A DNA stretch of 44,578 nucleotides from Acanthamoeba castellanii str. Neff (lineage: Eukaryota > Discosea > Longamoebia > Acanthamoebidae), in contig NW_004457522.1 in assembly GCF_000313135.1 (NCBI RefSeq), forward strand, positions 1 through 44,578, read 5' to 3'. This document shows positions 32,842 through 44,334 of the stretch, piece by piece; within the stretch, counting starts at the first letter, position 1; every line of letters starts with the position of its first letter. The position numbers and the translations under genes were made by a program. The notes beneath the pieces were generated by a model. It ran no database searches. It was given only the letters and a program-made list of their open reading frames with translations, and was not told the origin of the DNA.

Positions 32842-35800
32842 ATGTCGTATTACGAGGGCCAAGAAGCTACTGGCTTTGTCGAGGGACAAGACTACGATTA
32901 CAGCAACTACGATTATGGGGGCGCGTATCCAGAAGGGGGCGATGGTGGAGATGGAGGAGGGGACTACGCGGGCCAATCAGATTGGGCAAACGGCAGTGGA
33001 GGCGAGTACTACGATGAGAATCAATCTGCCTACGTCGATGGCAACGGCGAGTACTACGATGAGAATGGAGGCTACTACGACGAGAATGGGAACTACGTTT
33101 ATCCTTCTTACGCCGAGGGTGAAGATGGAGCGACCAACTATGAGAATGGAGATTATCAGAGTGATGGGAGAGGCGTGGACGTCGGCTACACAGCATCTGC
33201 CCCCTCACCACCAACCACTTCGTCGTCTCTGTCTTCGTCTTCCTCACAAGAGGGCGGCATGCCGCGGTCGGCTTCCTCACACATGCTAGCGCAACTTGCA
33301 AGCGAGTTTGCGTTGGACTCAGCTTCTTCTTCGCCTTCTTCTTCGCTCTACCTGCCCGCTCCCGTCTCTACCGAAGCCACAACTGCCAAGGCCAAGCCGC
33401 CCCCGCCCCGGCTGCGCAATGGCGAGATACCGCCCTACTACGACGACGAGGAGACCGGCTACCAGTACTACCTCGTACGCCATGCGCACCCTGCTCTATT
33501 GCAATGCCCCCTTGCACAGACGCCGTCGTTCTTCTTCGCTTTGTTCTCTCTTTTTGACACTGACGATCGTGCCAACACAACGCAGGACGACGACGGCAAC
33601 ACACAGTGGGATCTGGTCGGCTACTACGAGTACGACGGGGAGTACGTCTACTATGAAGATGTCGAAACCGAAATGAACACGCGCGCCATTGAGGAGGTAA
33701 GAACGACCACTACTACTTTGATTGTATGGCGAGCATACGGTATGCACGATCAAAAGTGTACTCACTCCTTCTGCGTTTGTGCCCGCCTGCTCCTCAACAG
33801 GAGCTGGAGAACTACCAACACCAATACAACGACGACGAGAAGACCGACAAGGTAGAGTAGTGGACGCACGCCGCGACTTTCACTTCTTGCTGCGGCGTTC
33901 TCCATTTAACTGAAACCCGACATTCACCACAATGACACACGACACACGCGCAGGAAACGGAGGAGGAGCGAAAAGTACGTCACAGGGCGGCAGTGAGCAA
34001 GGAGATCATCGAGACCGAAAAGAGCTATGTGGAGAGCTTGGACATTCTCGTCAAGGTACCCGCGCACCGTTCGCAGTGTCGTCGTCTCGCGGCGTGATGT
34101 TTATGTCGTCCCTCTATATGTTACTGCGCGCAGAAATATATGGGACCCCTGGTGGCCAGCGGAGTGTTGGACAAGGACGAGAGAGCCACCATCTTCTCCA
34201 ACATTCCTTCTCTGCTCTCAATCAATAACGCCCTGCTGCGGGTACCTCTTCTCCGCCTCCCACTCATTGCCCGTTCAACCAAACGGTGTAGCATTTAGTG
34301 TGGCATTTGACGCATTGCGTTCTCTTCTCCTCAAGGACTTGATGCTTGTGGATGAGACCACCAAGGTGACACCATCAGGCAAATCCTTTGCCGATGTCTG
34401 GCTTTCCACGGTACGGCGCGTGCATTGGAGAGCTCTTCAACCTCTCTTCCCCCCGGAAGCACGTAAGAAGACACACTAAATGGTAATTCCTTCTTGGGCG
34501 TGATCAGGTCGAGTATTTCAAAATGTACAGCGTTTATTGTACCAACTACCCCAATGCCCTCAAGTTTACGCAAACGATGCAGAAACAGAAGCCTCAATTC
34601 CAGAACTTCTGTCGGGTACGGCGTCAACCTCCTTTCATTGTTATTTTTATTGTTATTTTTATTTTTATTATCATTTAGTAACAGCTTCGACCATCTTCCT
34701 TCCTTTTTCTTCCTCTCGCCATGCTGACGTGGGCGCCTGAGCAGGAGCTGAAAAATTCCTCGGCCTCCAAGCTGGACCTGACCGACTACCTCATCAAACC
34801 GGTCCAGCGCATCTGCAAATACCCCCTCCTCTTCCGAGTACGCCCAACCACGCCCATCCCCTTCTCCACCGCCTTGACGGCGACACTGACGACTGAGTCG
34901 GATGCGAACACGCTCTGCTCGGTACCCGCAGGAGCTGATCAGGAACACAGACACGGAGGAGAACCCGAAGGAGTACGCCAAGTTGCTCGAGATTGAGAAG
35001 CGGCTGCAGCAGGTGGCTGGCCATGTAAATGAAGCGAAGCGAATGGCGGAGAGTCTGCAAAGGTACCTTTGGGAGCCGGCCGCTCTTTGCTCCGTGACCT
35101 GGGCGCTTTCAGAGGAAACTCACTATGTTTCGGGCGGTTCAATGGATCAGCGTGGTGGAGATAGCTTCGTTGCTCACCGATCTGCCGCCCACGTTCACGC
35201 TCGTGGAGGCCAACCGGAGGTTCCTGTTCCGAGGCACCTACTCTGCACAGGTGCGCGCCGCTTTCCGCGCTCTGCTGATGACAAGAACTCGCCATGGGCG
35301 TAATGCTCACATGCCCTTTGCCCGTTGTACAACAGACAAACGGCAAGGCTCCCAAGTCGAGTGAGCTTTTGCTCTTCAGCGACGTCGTCATTCAGGTTCG
35401 TCCGCGCATGCTCAGCAAGCAGCTCAAGTTTGTGGCTATGCTTTGGATTCGCTCGAGTACGTCTCTTCGCCTCGCCTCGCCTCGCGTTGTTGTTTTCTCG
35501 CACAGCTCGGCGTAGTCACTTACCCGACCCTCCTTTGTGTTGGCGGTGAAATGAAGTCATCGTGCGAGATCCCGGCGACACGAGGCTCGAGCTGGAGGAC
35601 GAAGGGGTGTGTCTCCTGATCGATTTCAAGGAAGCACTCGAGAAGGAGAAGTGGCGCTCAGAGATCGTGAACACCAAGCAGCAACTACAGGCACGCACGC
35701 GTTCACGTTATCCTCAAAAATGTGCTCATTACTCGACACTGACCGCCACCCCACCGCTGTCTTGGTGTGTGTGTGTGTGCTCTCACAGGAGGATGAGATC

Positions 35801-36521
35801 AACAAGGCACTCAAGTCCCGACCGAAACGACGACAGAGGCCGGGCGAGCTTCAGCGGGAACAGTCCCTGTTCATCAACAAGGACAACCTCAGCAGTACTC
35901 CACCTCTGCGACCGTTGGAGGTGGTCTCACGCGACACGGACCTCTCAAACTGAGACGTGTCTTCTCTCTCTGCGCAGGCGAGCAGATGTCATCGCCGCGA
36001 TCGGGTGATGACCAAGAGGGCGACGGTGACGGCGAAGGGCAGGGCAGCTCCATTAACTCGTACGATACCATCCACCGACTAATCGAGCACGAGGAGGAGC
36101 GCAAGCGCGAGCTCGATCGCCGCCTGCTGGAGCTCGACGCCCGCGAGAAGGAGAGCCGCGAGCGACTGTCCGCTGTCCGAGCGCGCAACGCCGATCTCGA
36201 GCGCGAGATCGCCGAGTGGCAGGCCAAGGTGCAGAGTCTCGAGGGCAGCAGCGCCAGCGCTGGCCTGGGCTCGTCAGCCGGTGGAGAAGACCTCGGCTCC
36301 CGTTCGAGCCGCGGTCCCCTGCCTGGTACTTGGGATTCCCTTCCACACGCGCACACTCACCACCGCACACGCGCACTTCCTCCCGCTGACAACACACTCG
36401 TGCTTGGTCTCCAGCGGGCTTCGCGACAATGCGGAAGCCAGCACCAGGTGCCAGCACGGCGCCCGACCCCAATTTTCCCAAGGGTCCCTTCAACAAACGG
36501 AACTCAGTGCTCCACAGCTGA
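32842..36521 (+). CDS. RhoGEF with DH-PH domains and Tyr/Asp-rich N-terminus
   Basis: The start MSYYEGQEATGFVEGQDYDY at 32842 opens a low-complexity Tyr/Asp/Gly arm with three YYDEN repeats (about residues 55-80), then a Ser-rich and a Pro-rich stretch. Tyr/Asp-rich sequence returns in IPPYYDDEETGYQYYL and GNTQWDLVGYYEYDGEYVYY. The DH domain follows: AAVSKEIIETEKSYVESLDI (CR1), the ATIFSNIPSLLSINNALL helix, and YLIKPVQRICKYPLLFREL (CR3), which are diagnostic for Dbl GEFs. A PH domain follows (LVEANRRFLFRGTYSAQ, SSELLLFSDVVI, CLLIDFKEALEKEKWRSEI). Next is a coiled coil (LDRRLLELDAREKESRERLS) and a short basic tail ending KRNSVLHS at 36521. It should load GTP onto Rho/Rac GTPases at membranes. 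All introns are short. It lies directly upstream of WASP, a Rho-family effector. Confidence 0.9.
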
Positions 36522-36804
36522 GGCGACTTCGTAAAGAGCAGTGGAACGGCCACCACGTCATCACGCTGGGGCTGTGACGGTACCCGCACGGAGAGACAGA
36601 CAGAGTGTGTTTGGGTCACTCACACAGTATTATAGCGCACACACCAACGTGCAGTTGCACGCCACACATTCTTTTCCTTTCTTGGGCCTAACTTACCATT
36701 ACTAGCGCCACGCGCGTTCGTTGCCTGGACGCAGGTGCAACACGAAGAGAAGAAAATAAGGGTAGAGAGGGCAGACGACTATTCTTAATTATTTATTTAT
36801 AAAC

Positions 36805-38584
36805 ATGGAGCTGGAAGTGGCCGGCTTGGGAAAGGAGGAGCTCAAACCGATCGTTTCCGAGGCCGGCGGCACGGTGAAAGCTGCTGGTTCCTCCCCCTTG
36901 GCTTCACGATCGACCATAGTTCATTATTGATTGAATCTTGGTTGGAACTTTGCAGCCGTTGCGCGCATGTACAAGGGCAACGACGACGGCAGCTGGCACT
37001 ACACGGGAGCTTGGGGCGCCATGGGATTGGTATCACCACCACCAACCTTCGCTATCCGCCCGGGCGGCAAACTGGACACTCACCACGCCATTCTATCCGC
37101 ATACAAGGTGTATGTCAAGAACGAGATGGCGTACCACTTGCGGTTGATCGACCTGAAGACCAAGCAGTTGGCATGGACGCAGGAGCTCTACTACGAGTTC
37201 CAGTACGACTGCAGCAACGTCAGTTTCCACTTCTTCGAGTCCAACGACACTGTCATCGGACTGGCCTTTGCGCACGAAGGCGACGCCCAAAGACTAGCCA
37301 AGGCCGTACGGCTTTCTTACTCGCTTTGTGAGCCAAAGTCCTTGCGCCTTTGTCTCACCCCGGACGCCGGTCCTTTGGCCCAGGTGCTCGATCACTCGCC
37401 ATCGCGTGAAAAGCTGGCCGCCATTGCCAGCCAGTTCAGGGCGGCGGGAGGCATTGCCGAGGTGTCGTCGCCCCACACAGAGCCGCCGCCACTGAAGCCA
37501 GAGGGCAAGCGAAAGTACACCTTGTGCCGCTTGTTGAAGTGAATGGCGAAAAGCTGATTGAATGGTTGGTGTTCCATGTTTGCCCGATTCCAGGTCGGGC
37601 ATTCTGTCGCGTTTGATCAAGAAGAAGGAGCCCACCAACAAGACGATCTCCGTCATCTCTGGGCCGACGAACGTTAAACACGAGGTCCATCTCGGCTGGG
37701 ATGCGCGCGACGGCTTCAAAGTGCGAAACATTCCGCTCGAGTGGAAGAAGCTCTTCCAGGCTGCCGGTCCGTTCCTTGCACCACCATCACCACCTTTCAT
37801 GGTTGCCCTCGCGCTCTCTCCTTGACCTTCATACTCTGCCCGCTCTCTTCAGGCGTGAAGAAGAGCGATCTCAAGGACGCGGACACGGCCAAGTTCCTGA
37901 TTGAGACTGTGGCACACACTCGCCAAACGCTGCGAGGCCAGGCCCACGCTCCGACCCAGTTCGGCTCGCCCCAGGCGGTCCGGCGCGAAACCGCAGCAGG
38001 CGCCGGCGGACCGACGACCGCCCCGGAAGCGGTACCCACCCTTCAACTGACCTGCCACCCACCATTGACCCGTTAAAGCTGTGAACTGACCAGTAGAGTT
38101 GGGGAGCAGGCCCCCGCACCTCCACCGCCGGTGCCGCCGCCTCCGGCCCCACCGGCGCCCATAGCTGGCGGCTTGGCTGCCGCGCTGCAGGCCCGTCTGA
38201 AGAAGAGCGACAAGCCGACCGACAGCGCGACTTCGCAATACGTCAAGGTAAAACCATGATTCCCCATAGCTCAATCAAAGTGTCACATGAGAGTGGTGAG
38301 TGTTAAGAGAGTGGTGACCTTGTCGTCGTCGTCGTCGTGCAGAACCTTCCCATCCCGGACTTGGTGGACATGGACGAAAAGGAGGGCGCCGACTTGGCTG
38401 TCATCCTTGCCACGGCCATGCAGGTGCGTTCCTTCCTGCCTTGGGCTTCGACGCAACCCCAATCCCGCAGGGGATTCACCTCTCTCTTGTACAGGCACGT
38501 CGCGGTGTGCTTCGCCAGGACTCAGACGAAGAGGTGGAGGTGGAAGACGAAGAGTGGACAACTGATGAAGAGATGGACTTTTGA
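36805..38584 (+). CDS. WAS: WASP-family Arp2/3 activator (WH1-GBD-polyPro-CA)
   Basis: The start MELEVAGLGKEELKPIVSEA is at 36805. Exon 2 carries the WH1/EVH1 domain: ARMYKGNDDGSWHYTGAWGA, YHLRLIDLKTKQLAWTQELY, and NDTVIGLAFAHEGDAQRLAK. The GBD/CRIB follows: ISGPTNVKHEVHLGWDARDG, then VRNIPLEWKKLFQAAGVKKS. A Pro-rich stretch (APPPPPVPPPPAPPAP) comes next, then GGLAAALQARLKKSDK, which may be a degenerate WH2 actin-binding motif. The C-terminus is a clear central-acidic module: DLAVILATAMQARRGVLRQD, an acidic run with a single Trp (EDEEWTTDEEMDF) and the stop at 38584. WASP is released by Cdc42/Rac-GTP and PIP2 and then drives Arp2/3 branched actin assembly. The weak WH2 is the main oddity. Confidence 0.93.
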
Positions 38585-39111
38585 CATCCGGGCGTACGGC
38601 CTCCTTTCCTTCCTTCTCCATCGTTCTTCACCAGCAAACTCTTTCACCGAATGGAGGTGCCTGATTGGTGGTCACATGAAAAAATGTAGAAAATTTCGTG
38701 TTATTTCTCCAACTAATATTTTACATTCTTGGTAACAACAACTCCCAAAATACCGTGCTGCGTTGTTTTAGGGCCGAATGTTGATCTCGTGCGTCTGTCA
38801 CCGAACTGGCGAAGCGCGCATTGGTCGGGTGCTGGTATTGTCTACCGAAAATAGACGACTACCAAGTCGGGATCACTTCGGGAGAAGAAGTGGGTCGACG
38901 GTGAGCTCGCTGCCGCATCGGGCTTCTTCGCTGATTGGCAGCATGTCAGGTCTTCTGCTCTTGTTCTCTGATATTTCTGTACGACCCGCTTGTTGTTTTA
39001 CCTCGAACAAGCCTTCCAACAAGAGCCACTCTTTTCTGCGACACCAGACACGAGCACAGCTCTCTCGCCGTACGGCCCGCCTACACAACACAACACAACA
39101 GAAGAAGGAAG
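38585..39111. other. Intergenic, 3' of WASP and 5' of ependymin-like gene B
   Basis: An AT-rich patch (38690-38775) lies after the WASP stop and may hold its polyadenylation site. The rest is mixed sequence with only short, non-coding-like frames. An ACAAC-rich stretch (39085-39110) immediately precedes the next ATG and looks like a 5' UTR. No other element is supported. Confidence 0.5.
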
Positions 39112-39849
39112 ATGAACAAGCAGCTGCTGCTCGCCGTGGTGGTCCTCGCCACGATCGTGGGCTGTGCTCTCGCCCAGACTCGCCCGAACCTCAGCGAGAC
39201 CTTTGAACTGCAAGGCCTCGTAACCCTCAGACAAAACAACTCCCTCGTCTATGGCCGAGGTACATCCCCTTCCCCTTCTTTTACGTTAGTAACTTCTTGA
39301 AAGAAGTAGCACTTCCTCTACTTCCTACAATTCACGCCTTCCCCTCTTCTTCCAGCCAAGTGGGTAGTGGACTATAGGGAGGGTAAGGCTCTTGACGTGC
39401 TCGAGTTCTACGATAGCGACCTTCAGCAGCACGACGTTCACGACCTGCTGCGCTACGACCAGGGCAAGCACTACCAGGTCGCGGGCCAGTCCGCCAAGTG
39501 CCGCGAAAGCGACCTCACGGCCAAGTGGCTGCCTTTTGCGTGGGACTGGGTTGCTAAGGCCGCTCCCGTGGGCCTCGCCACGCCCGGCACCGACGCCTAC
39601 CAGCTGTGGCGCTACAAGGCCGCCGGCGTGACCGTGTCGGTGGGCGTGGCGCTGGAGGACGCCGATCGGTTGGTGCTCTTCAGCCGCGCCACCGCCGACG
39701 AGGAGTACGTGTTCTACGTCGAGCCCGCCAACGCCACCGCCGAGATGGAGGCCGCCCGGCCGCACAGCTCCTGGTTCGACGTGCCCATCGCGTGCCGAAC
39801 GCAACTCGCCGGCGATGTCTCCTCCCCTCTTGTCGCACAGACCCGCTGA
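39112..39849 (+). CDS. Secreted ependymin-like protein B
   Basis: This is the paralogue of 19802-20785. The signal peptide MNKQLLLAVVVLATIVGCAL is followed by AQTRPNLSETFELQGLVTLR, which closely matches AQTRPKLATTFETHGIVQIK in A. After one intron (donor GGTACATC) the rest is a single exon, whereas A has several. Shared blocks are GKALDVLEFYD, LLRYDQGKHYQVAG, the Cys in SAKCRESDL, YQLWRYKAAGVTV, DRLVLFSRAT and SSWFDVPIACRTQ. The C-terminal tail after that Cys is longer and differs from A, ending at 39849. The two conserved Cys again suggest one disulfide. It is presumably extracellular or lysosomal; the function is unknown. Confidence 0.82.
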
Positions 39850-39968
39850 AGGGCCCAACAACAACAAACGTGGCGGCCGTGCAACTGTAAATATAAAACG
39901 CCCAAAACATAAATAGCCCATCACACATCATACCCTATATTTGTAAACATGTCAAGCAACCTTAACGG

Positions 39969-41710
39969 TTACGGGTGAAGGACCCGCTCCATGAAGAAGG
40001 ACAGGACGCGGTCTGTCTCAACTTCGAGCACCACGTCGACGTAGGCTCGCCTTGTGCCCTCTTCGTCGTCGGCCTTCACCACGGCTTCTGCGCAAATCAG
40101 GTGGTGTGAGTGACCGTAAAGCGCAGGGTCACAAGAAAACAAGTCCAGGACGGGCGGTACCAGTGACAGTGGTTTTGCCGTCGAACTCGGGCGTGCAGTC
40201 GACCACAGCCGAGCCGAACCTCTTTCGCTTGGTCATGCGCTGCTCCTCGTCGATCGCCACCACCGTGGCCACGGGGTCGTGCAGGTGGAACGTGTCTGCA
40301 GAGACATCGTTCAGTTGGAAGCGAGGGGCACTGTTCGAACAGTGCGCCACTACTGTGAATGAGGTAAGGGCAGAGAGCAGCTGCGTACCCTTCCTGCCGT
40401 AGGCCTTGGCCGTAAGGTCGGTCACAAACTTGGCGATCGGGGACTTGTCGGACCAGGGCCGCAGGCTCTCCTCCGCAAACCTGAACCACGTACGATCGGT
40501 GATCAGTAGCACCAAAAGTGTTGCGCATCAGAGCGAGGCCGCATCGCAACGACCACCACCACAGGGAGCGAGGGACTGGAGGGACGGGCGTACGGGACGA
40601 GGTGTGTGGCATCGAGAGGGACAAAGACGAGCGGCAGCCGGGCCTCGCACACGACTTTGGCCGCTTCGGGATCAGCGTAGCTGCCGGCAGCGAATCAGTG
40701 AACATGCGATGTGCAAGATGCGAGAGAAGGGCCGGCGCGGGAATATCATACATGTTGTACTCGGCGTGAGGCGTCACGTTGCCGGGAGCAAAGAAGGCCC
40801 CGCCCATGATCACGATCTCGTGGACGCGGCGCAGGGTCTCGATGTCGGCCTCGGCCGCCAGCGCGATGTTGGTCAGCGGGCCTGCATCATCATCGGTGTG
40901 TCAGGCAATGAGCCGCGTGTGTCGTGTTCGGTTACAGTTTGGTTTGCTGGTTCGAGGGGCTTCATACCGATCGTGAGAATGGTGATCTCGCCGGGCTCGT
41001 GGGTCCGCAGGAGGTCCAACAGCACATCGACCTGTGCGCACGACACGATTGTAAGTTCGAGTCTATGACCAAGGAAGTAGCGGAAAAGAAAAGAGAAGAG
41101 AAGAAGGTAGAACGCACGGCGGGCTGGTGGTGGAGCGTGAAGTTGCCCTGGGGCGGCGCGTAGATGAGCGTGTCGGTGGCCTCGTCCTTGAGGGTGGTGA
41201 TCCCGCCCACGCCGTCCTCGCCGTCTGCACTCGTGCGTTCATGAGTGGGTGCGATGTGATTGTCTTCGCACGCGAACCACCGGGTTCGGCGCACGTACGA
41301 AAGTACTCGGCCGTGACGAGCAGTCTCCGCAGGGGCTTGGGCGCGCCCACAGCGAGTATGTGGGGGAAGCGAAGCTTGTTTCCTCCCTGCGGGGCGGTAA
41401 AATCAATCTGAAGGCTCCAGCGTGCAAATCGAAGAAACGCACCTCTTGCTTTTGCATGTAGTGGAAGAGGAGCTGGATGTTGGATGTCGCCCTATCGACT
41501 GGCACGTTGCCGCACACCTGTGCAGCAGATATCCTCGGCCACATGGTGAGGATCCTTCCTGTTGCGAGCACCAGTGTGGGTGGGAAGGTGTACTGTGGTG
41601 ATGGCGATTATCTCAACTTCAGGAGATTTGAGAGCGAGGGCGAGAGCCAGCAGATCATCGATGCCGCCATCGGTATCCACAATAACCTTCCTCGGTCGTC
41701 CCTCAGCCAT
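39969..41710 (-). CDS. Inosine-uridine preferring nucleoside hydrolase
   Basis: The start [20 protein letters not shown] at 41710 includes the Ca2+-binding DTDxGxDD motif, with Gly where Pro is common, followed by [20 protein letters not shown]. Next come [40 protein letters not shown], a [11 protein letters not shown] strand and [20 protein letters not shown]. The block [20 protein letters not shown] then [20 protein letters not shown] is typical, and so are [20 protein letters not shown] and the last Asp before DGKTTVT. The gene ends VLHP at 39969. It hydrolyses N-ribosides for purine or pyrimidine salvage. The substrate class is not decidable. It diverges from the F-box gene with about 150 bp between starts. 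Confidence 0.92.
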
Positions 41711-41860
41711 CTTCGCTCTTTATTTTTGTTTTCCTTGCGTTCTCCGTCCTTTTCCTTTTCCTTTCTCCTTCCTGCCCCGATTCTATAAATGATTTACCAG
41801 GAAGGCTTCGCTTCTTCCTTGTTATCGTGGTTCTTCCTTCACCTACAAGCTCGCACGAGG
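41711..41860. promoter_or_regulatory. Divergent promoter, nucleoside hydrolase and F-box gene
   Basis: The 150-bp gap between two outward-facing start codons is rich in pyrimidines on the plus strand (41720-41785) and contains TATAAAT at 41784-41790. It must hold both promoters if neither gene has a distant first exon. The role is inferred from position. Confidence 0.45.
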
Positions 41861-43843
41861 ATGGGCAAACGTAAGCACTCGAAAACGGAAGATGAGGTGA
41901 AGGGGGTACACACAGAAAATGTAGCGGGTGCAACTCTGAGGAAGCGTCGTCTTGCCAAGCGCACGAACCGGGGCAGGGTCACTGCAGCCGCGCAGACCGG
42001 CACATCGCCGCTCGGGGTGCTCAACGACGATTGTCTCCTGCACGTGCTGAGCTTCATCGGCGGTCCGGAGCAGCTATTGCAGCAGAGAGCCGTGAGCCGG
42101 CATTGGGGCAGCCTCGCCTCGTCCGACCCCCTGTGGCGCCCCCACTTCCTCCGCATGTTCGGTCCCCACGTCTTTGGTATTGTCCCCTTCTTCTTCTTTA
42201 CATCGTCTTCCCTCCTCCCTGAGTTCTCTGCATGCCCTGGATGCCAGCCGGGCTGACCTTCTTCTTCTTCTTCTTTCCCTGCGCGAAGGTGCGACCGACG
42301 AGGAGCTCGCGAGGAAGGGAGACAAGCCAGTCTCGCGGAGCTACTCCTACTACGCCGAGGAGGATGAAGAACATGTCAACTACGCGAGGCATGCCGAAGA
42401 CGATGAGCACCCGGACTGGGAGTACTCGGACGAGGATCAGGTCAAGGTTAAGGTCGCATCGAAGAAGAAGAAGCAGAAGAAGAAAAAGACAAAGAAGGAG
42501 TCGAGCAAGGACGCAAGAGGTGGCTGTGGCCCGGTGGACGACTCGAGCCTGCAGGAGTCCATCGAACATGTGCGCCGTGCGCTCGAATCGAAAGGCAGCG
42601 ATGGCCCAGGGACGGTGGGCGGTACCTGGTTCTACCGCTACATCGCCGCGTGTCGTCTCATGCCGCGCCTGAGGCTGCCCCACCTCGCCGACGCGCTCAA
42701 AAGCAAGTTTACCGACTGGTGCGAACGCACGCAGGAGGTTCGTCAACTGCGATGTCTGCCCGCCCGCTCTGCACTCGCCCACTTACGCCTCTTCTTCAAC
42801 CAGGAATCCTGTGAAACGAGCAAACTGGATGTTTGTATGGTAGATCTGCCCCACTACCCTCGTGGCGACGTTCACTACCGCCTCCACCGACTGGCGGTGC
42901 TGTTGTCCCTTCTGAGCACGTACGGCGCGCACTCTCTCCCCACCGATTGCACTTTTGCGTTGGTGTCACTCACACCCATGGCCAGCAACAAGCACGCGCC
43001 CAAGCCCGGCGAAGAGATGCAGATCGGCTATGCTGGCAAAAGCTGCACGATCACTCTGGCCCGATTCTGCTACGCCTTCCTCCATGGGTACGCATCGCCC
43101 GCGCAAGCGCAACGGCGCGGAGCGATTGTGGCTTGCTATGCTGGGCTTGAATTGATTTCTTCGCTCTCTGCTTCAATGCCTTGCAGCAAGGAGCGGGAGC
43201 TGGCGGAGGAGCTGGACCTGCTTAGCCCGCCGCCCGCTTGTCCGGACAGAAAGAAAATGAAGGCAAAGGGGACAAAGAAGAAGAAGAAGGGCAAGAAGGC
43301 ACTGACTGAGTCCAAAGATGAAGACGAAGACGAAGACGATGAAAACGAACACGAATACGACGAAGACGATGAAAACGCGCGGAAAGCCCCAAGGCGCTAT
43401 GGTTGGCGGGAGTTCAAGGAGCCGGCGCTCAGCCTCAACGTCGTAGGCGACTTCACCCCGTTCGCCTACTTCCTTTCCGGCCCCTACGGCCAGAAGACGC
43501 GCCCGTTCGACATCTCCTATCCCTGTCTGGACGAAAACGAAGAGATCTTTGGCTCCTCGTCCGACACCCAGGCCGCCTACTGCTTTCGCACCGTACACCC
43601 GCAGCACCTGATATTTATTTATTTATTTATTTATTTTGTCTTTGTGAGCGTGTGCGGTGGCGTGCTCACACACTAACTTTTTTCGTTTGGGATCGAAACG
43701 TGCAGCCAAAGAGAGGGTGGGCGCCGGGGTTCTTCAACGCTTCGTTCTCCTGGTTCAACCACGCAGCAATTAGCACGTTCTACAACCCCACGCTGCGACA
43801 GATCCTCGTCGCCAAGGCCATGGAAAAGGAGATAGTGTGGTAA
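41861..43843 (+). CDS. F-box protein with large charged insert
   Basis: The start MGKRKHSKTEDEVKGVHTEN at 41861 is basic. The F-box follows at about residue 50: SPLGVLNDDCLLHVLSFIGG, QQRAVSRHWGSLASSDPLWR, then FLRMFG. Downstream is an acidic and Lys-rich region (about 42340-42510) with a KKKKQKKKKTKK run. Then come GTWFYRYIAACRLMPRLRLP and a second Asp/Glu/Lys run (43240-43380). The C-terminal block is SLNVVGDFTPFAYFLSGPYG, and the last exon reads PGFFNASFSWFNHAAIST, ending AKAMEKEIVW at 43843. The F-box would dock on Skp1 in an SCF ligase; the substrate-binding part is not a known repeat type. The intron before the last exon holds a TTTA repeat. Junctions between 42730 and 43000 are tentative. 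Confidence 0.8.
43613..43637. repeat. TTTA tetranucleotide repeat in F-box gene intron
   Basis: About six TTTA copies lie near the start of the last intron of the F-box gene, just before a GT-rich stretch. It is AT-rich against GC-rich exons. Confidence 0.85.
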
Positions 43844-44334
43844 GCACACGCTCACAGACCACAGATCATTGACATTTCTCCGAGTTGCGTTGTAAATGTT
43901 GGTGACCATTACTAATAATGAAATTTCGAGTGATCGTGCTCTAAATAAGGTGCCGGTTGGTAATTGAGGACGCACAAAAGAGGGCATGCCGGGCAACAGT
44001 CCAATGTTGATCTAACTCGGTGATAGATCGTGGGCGTGGGTGCCCGGAAACGGGGCGTGCGTCCTCGCACAGGACCCAAAGCTGGGACGGCATCCAGCCG
44101 GGTGCCACGGGGTCTCCGCGCAAGTGCAGCACTACCGAAAGGGCGCGGCGCAGAGTCCGAGACCGCAAAGCTCCGGCAGGCTAGGCGGCAGCACCTCCTA
44201 GGCCGGCCGTCCAATATAAAAAGGTACCGCTCCGCCCTTCTAGTTCTTCACTCTTGTACCAACAACAACAACAACCACTCAGCCCACCAGCACCAGTGCC
44301 AGCTTCACCAAGCGGACTGACCCACTTCACCATC
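43844..44334. other. Intergenic, F-box gene to secreted-protein gene
   Basis: The left part (43860-43960) is AT-rich and probably contains the 3' end of the F-box transcript. From 43990 to 44200 the sequence is GC-rich with several short inverted segments (for example around GGCATCCAGCCGGGTGCC) but no cloverleaf could be folded by eye. A TATA element follows at 44215, then a 5' leader with an AACAAC-rich tract at 44259-44277. Confidence 0.5.
44215..44223 (+). promoter_or_regulatory. TATA box, TATAAAAAG
   Basis: A perfect TATAAAAAG lies 112 bp before the ATG at 44335. A start site about 30 bp downstream would fall in the pyrimidine-rich stretch near 44240-44255, leaving a leader of about 80-95 bases with AACAAC repeats. 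It is the best core promoter in the window and suggests high expression. Confidence 0.75.

Noticed and set aside
3763..43843. A dedicated ubiquitin-ligase cluster of cullin, PUB proteins and F-box protein
   Set aside because: The genes are up to 35 kb apart with unrelated genes between them, and nothing in the sequence ties their regulation together.
43990..44210. tRNA or other structured RNA gene in the GC-rich intergenic stretch
   Set aside because: Short inverted segments exist, but no cloverleaf, A/B box pair or other known RNA fold could be built by eye.
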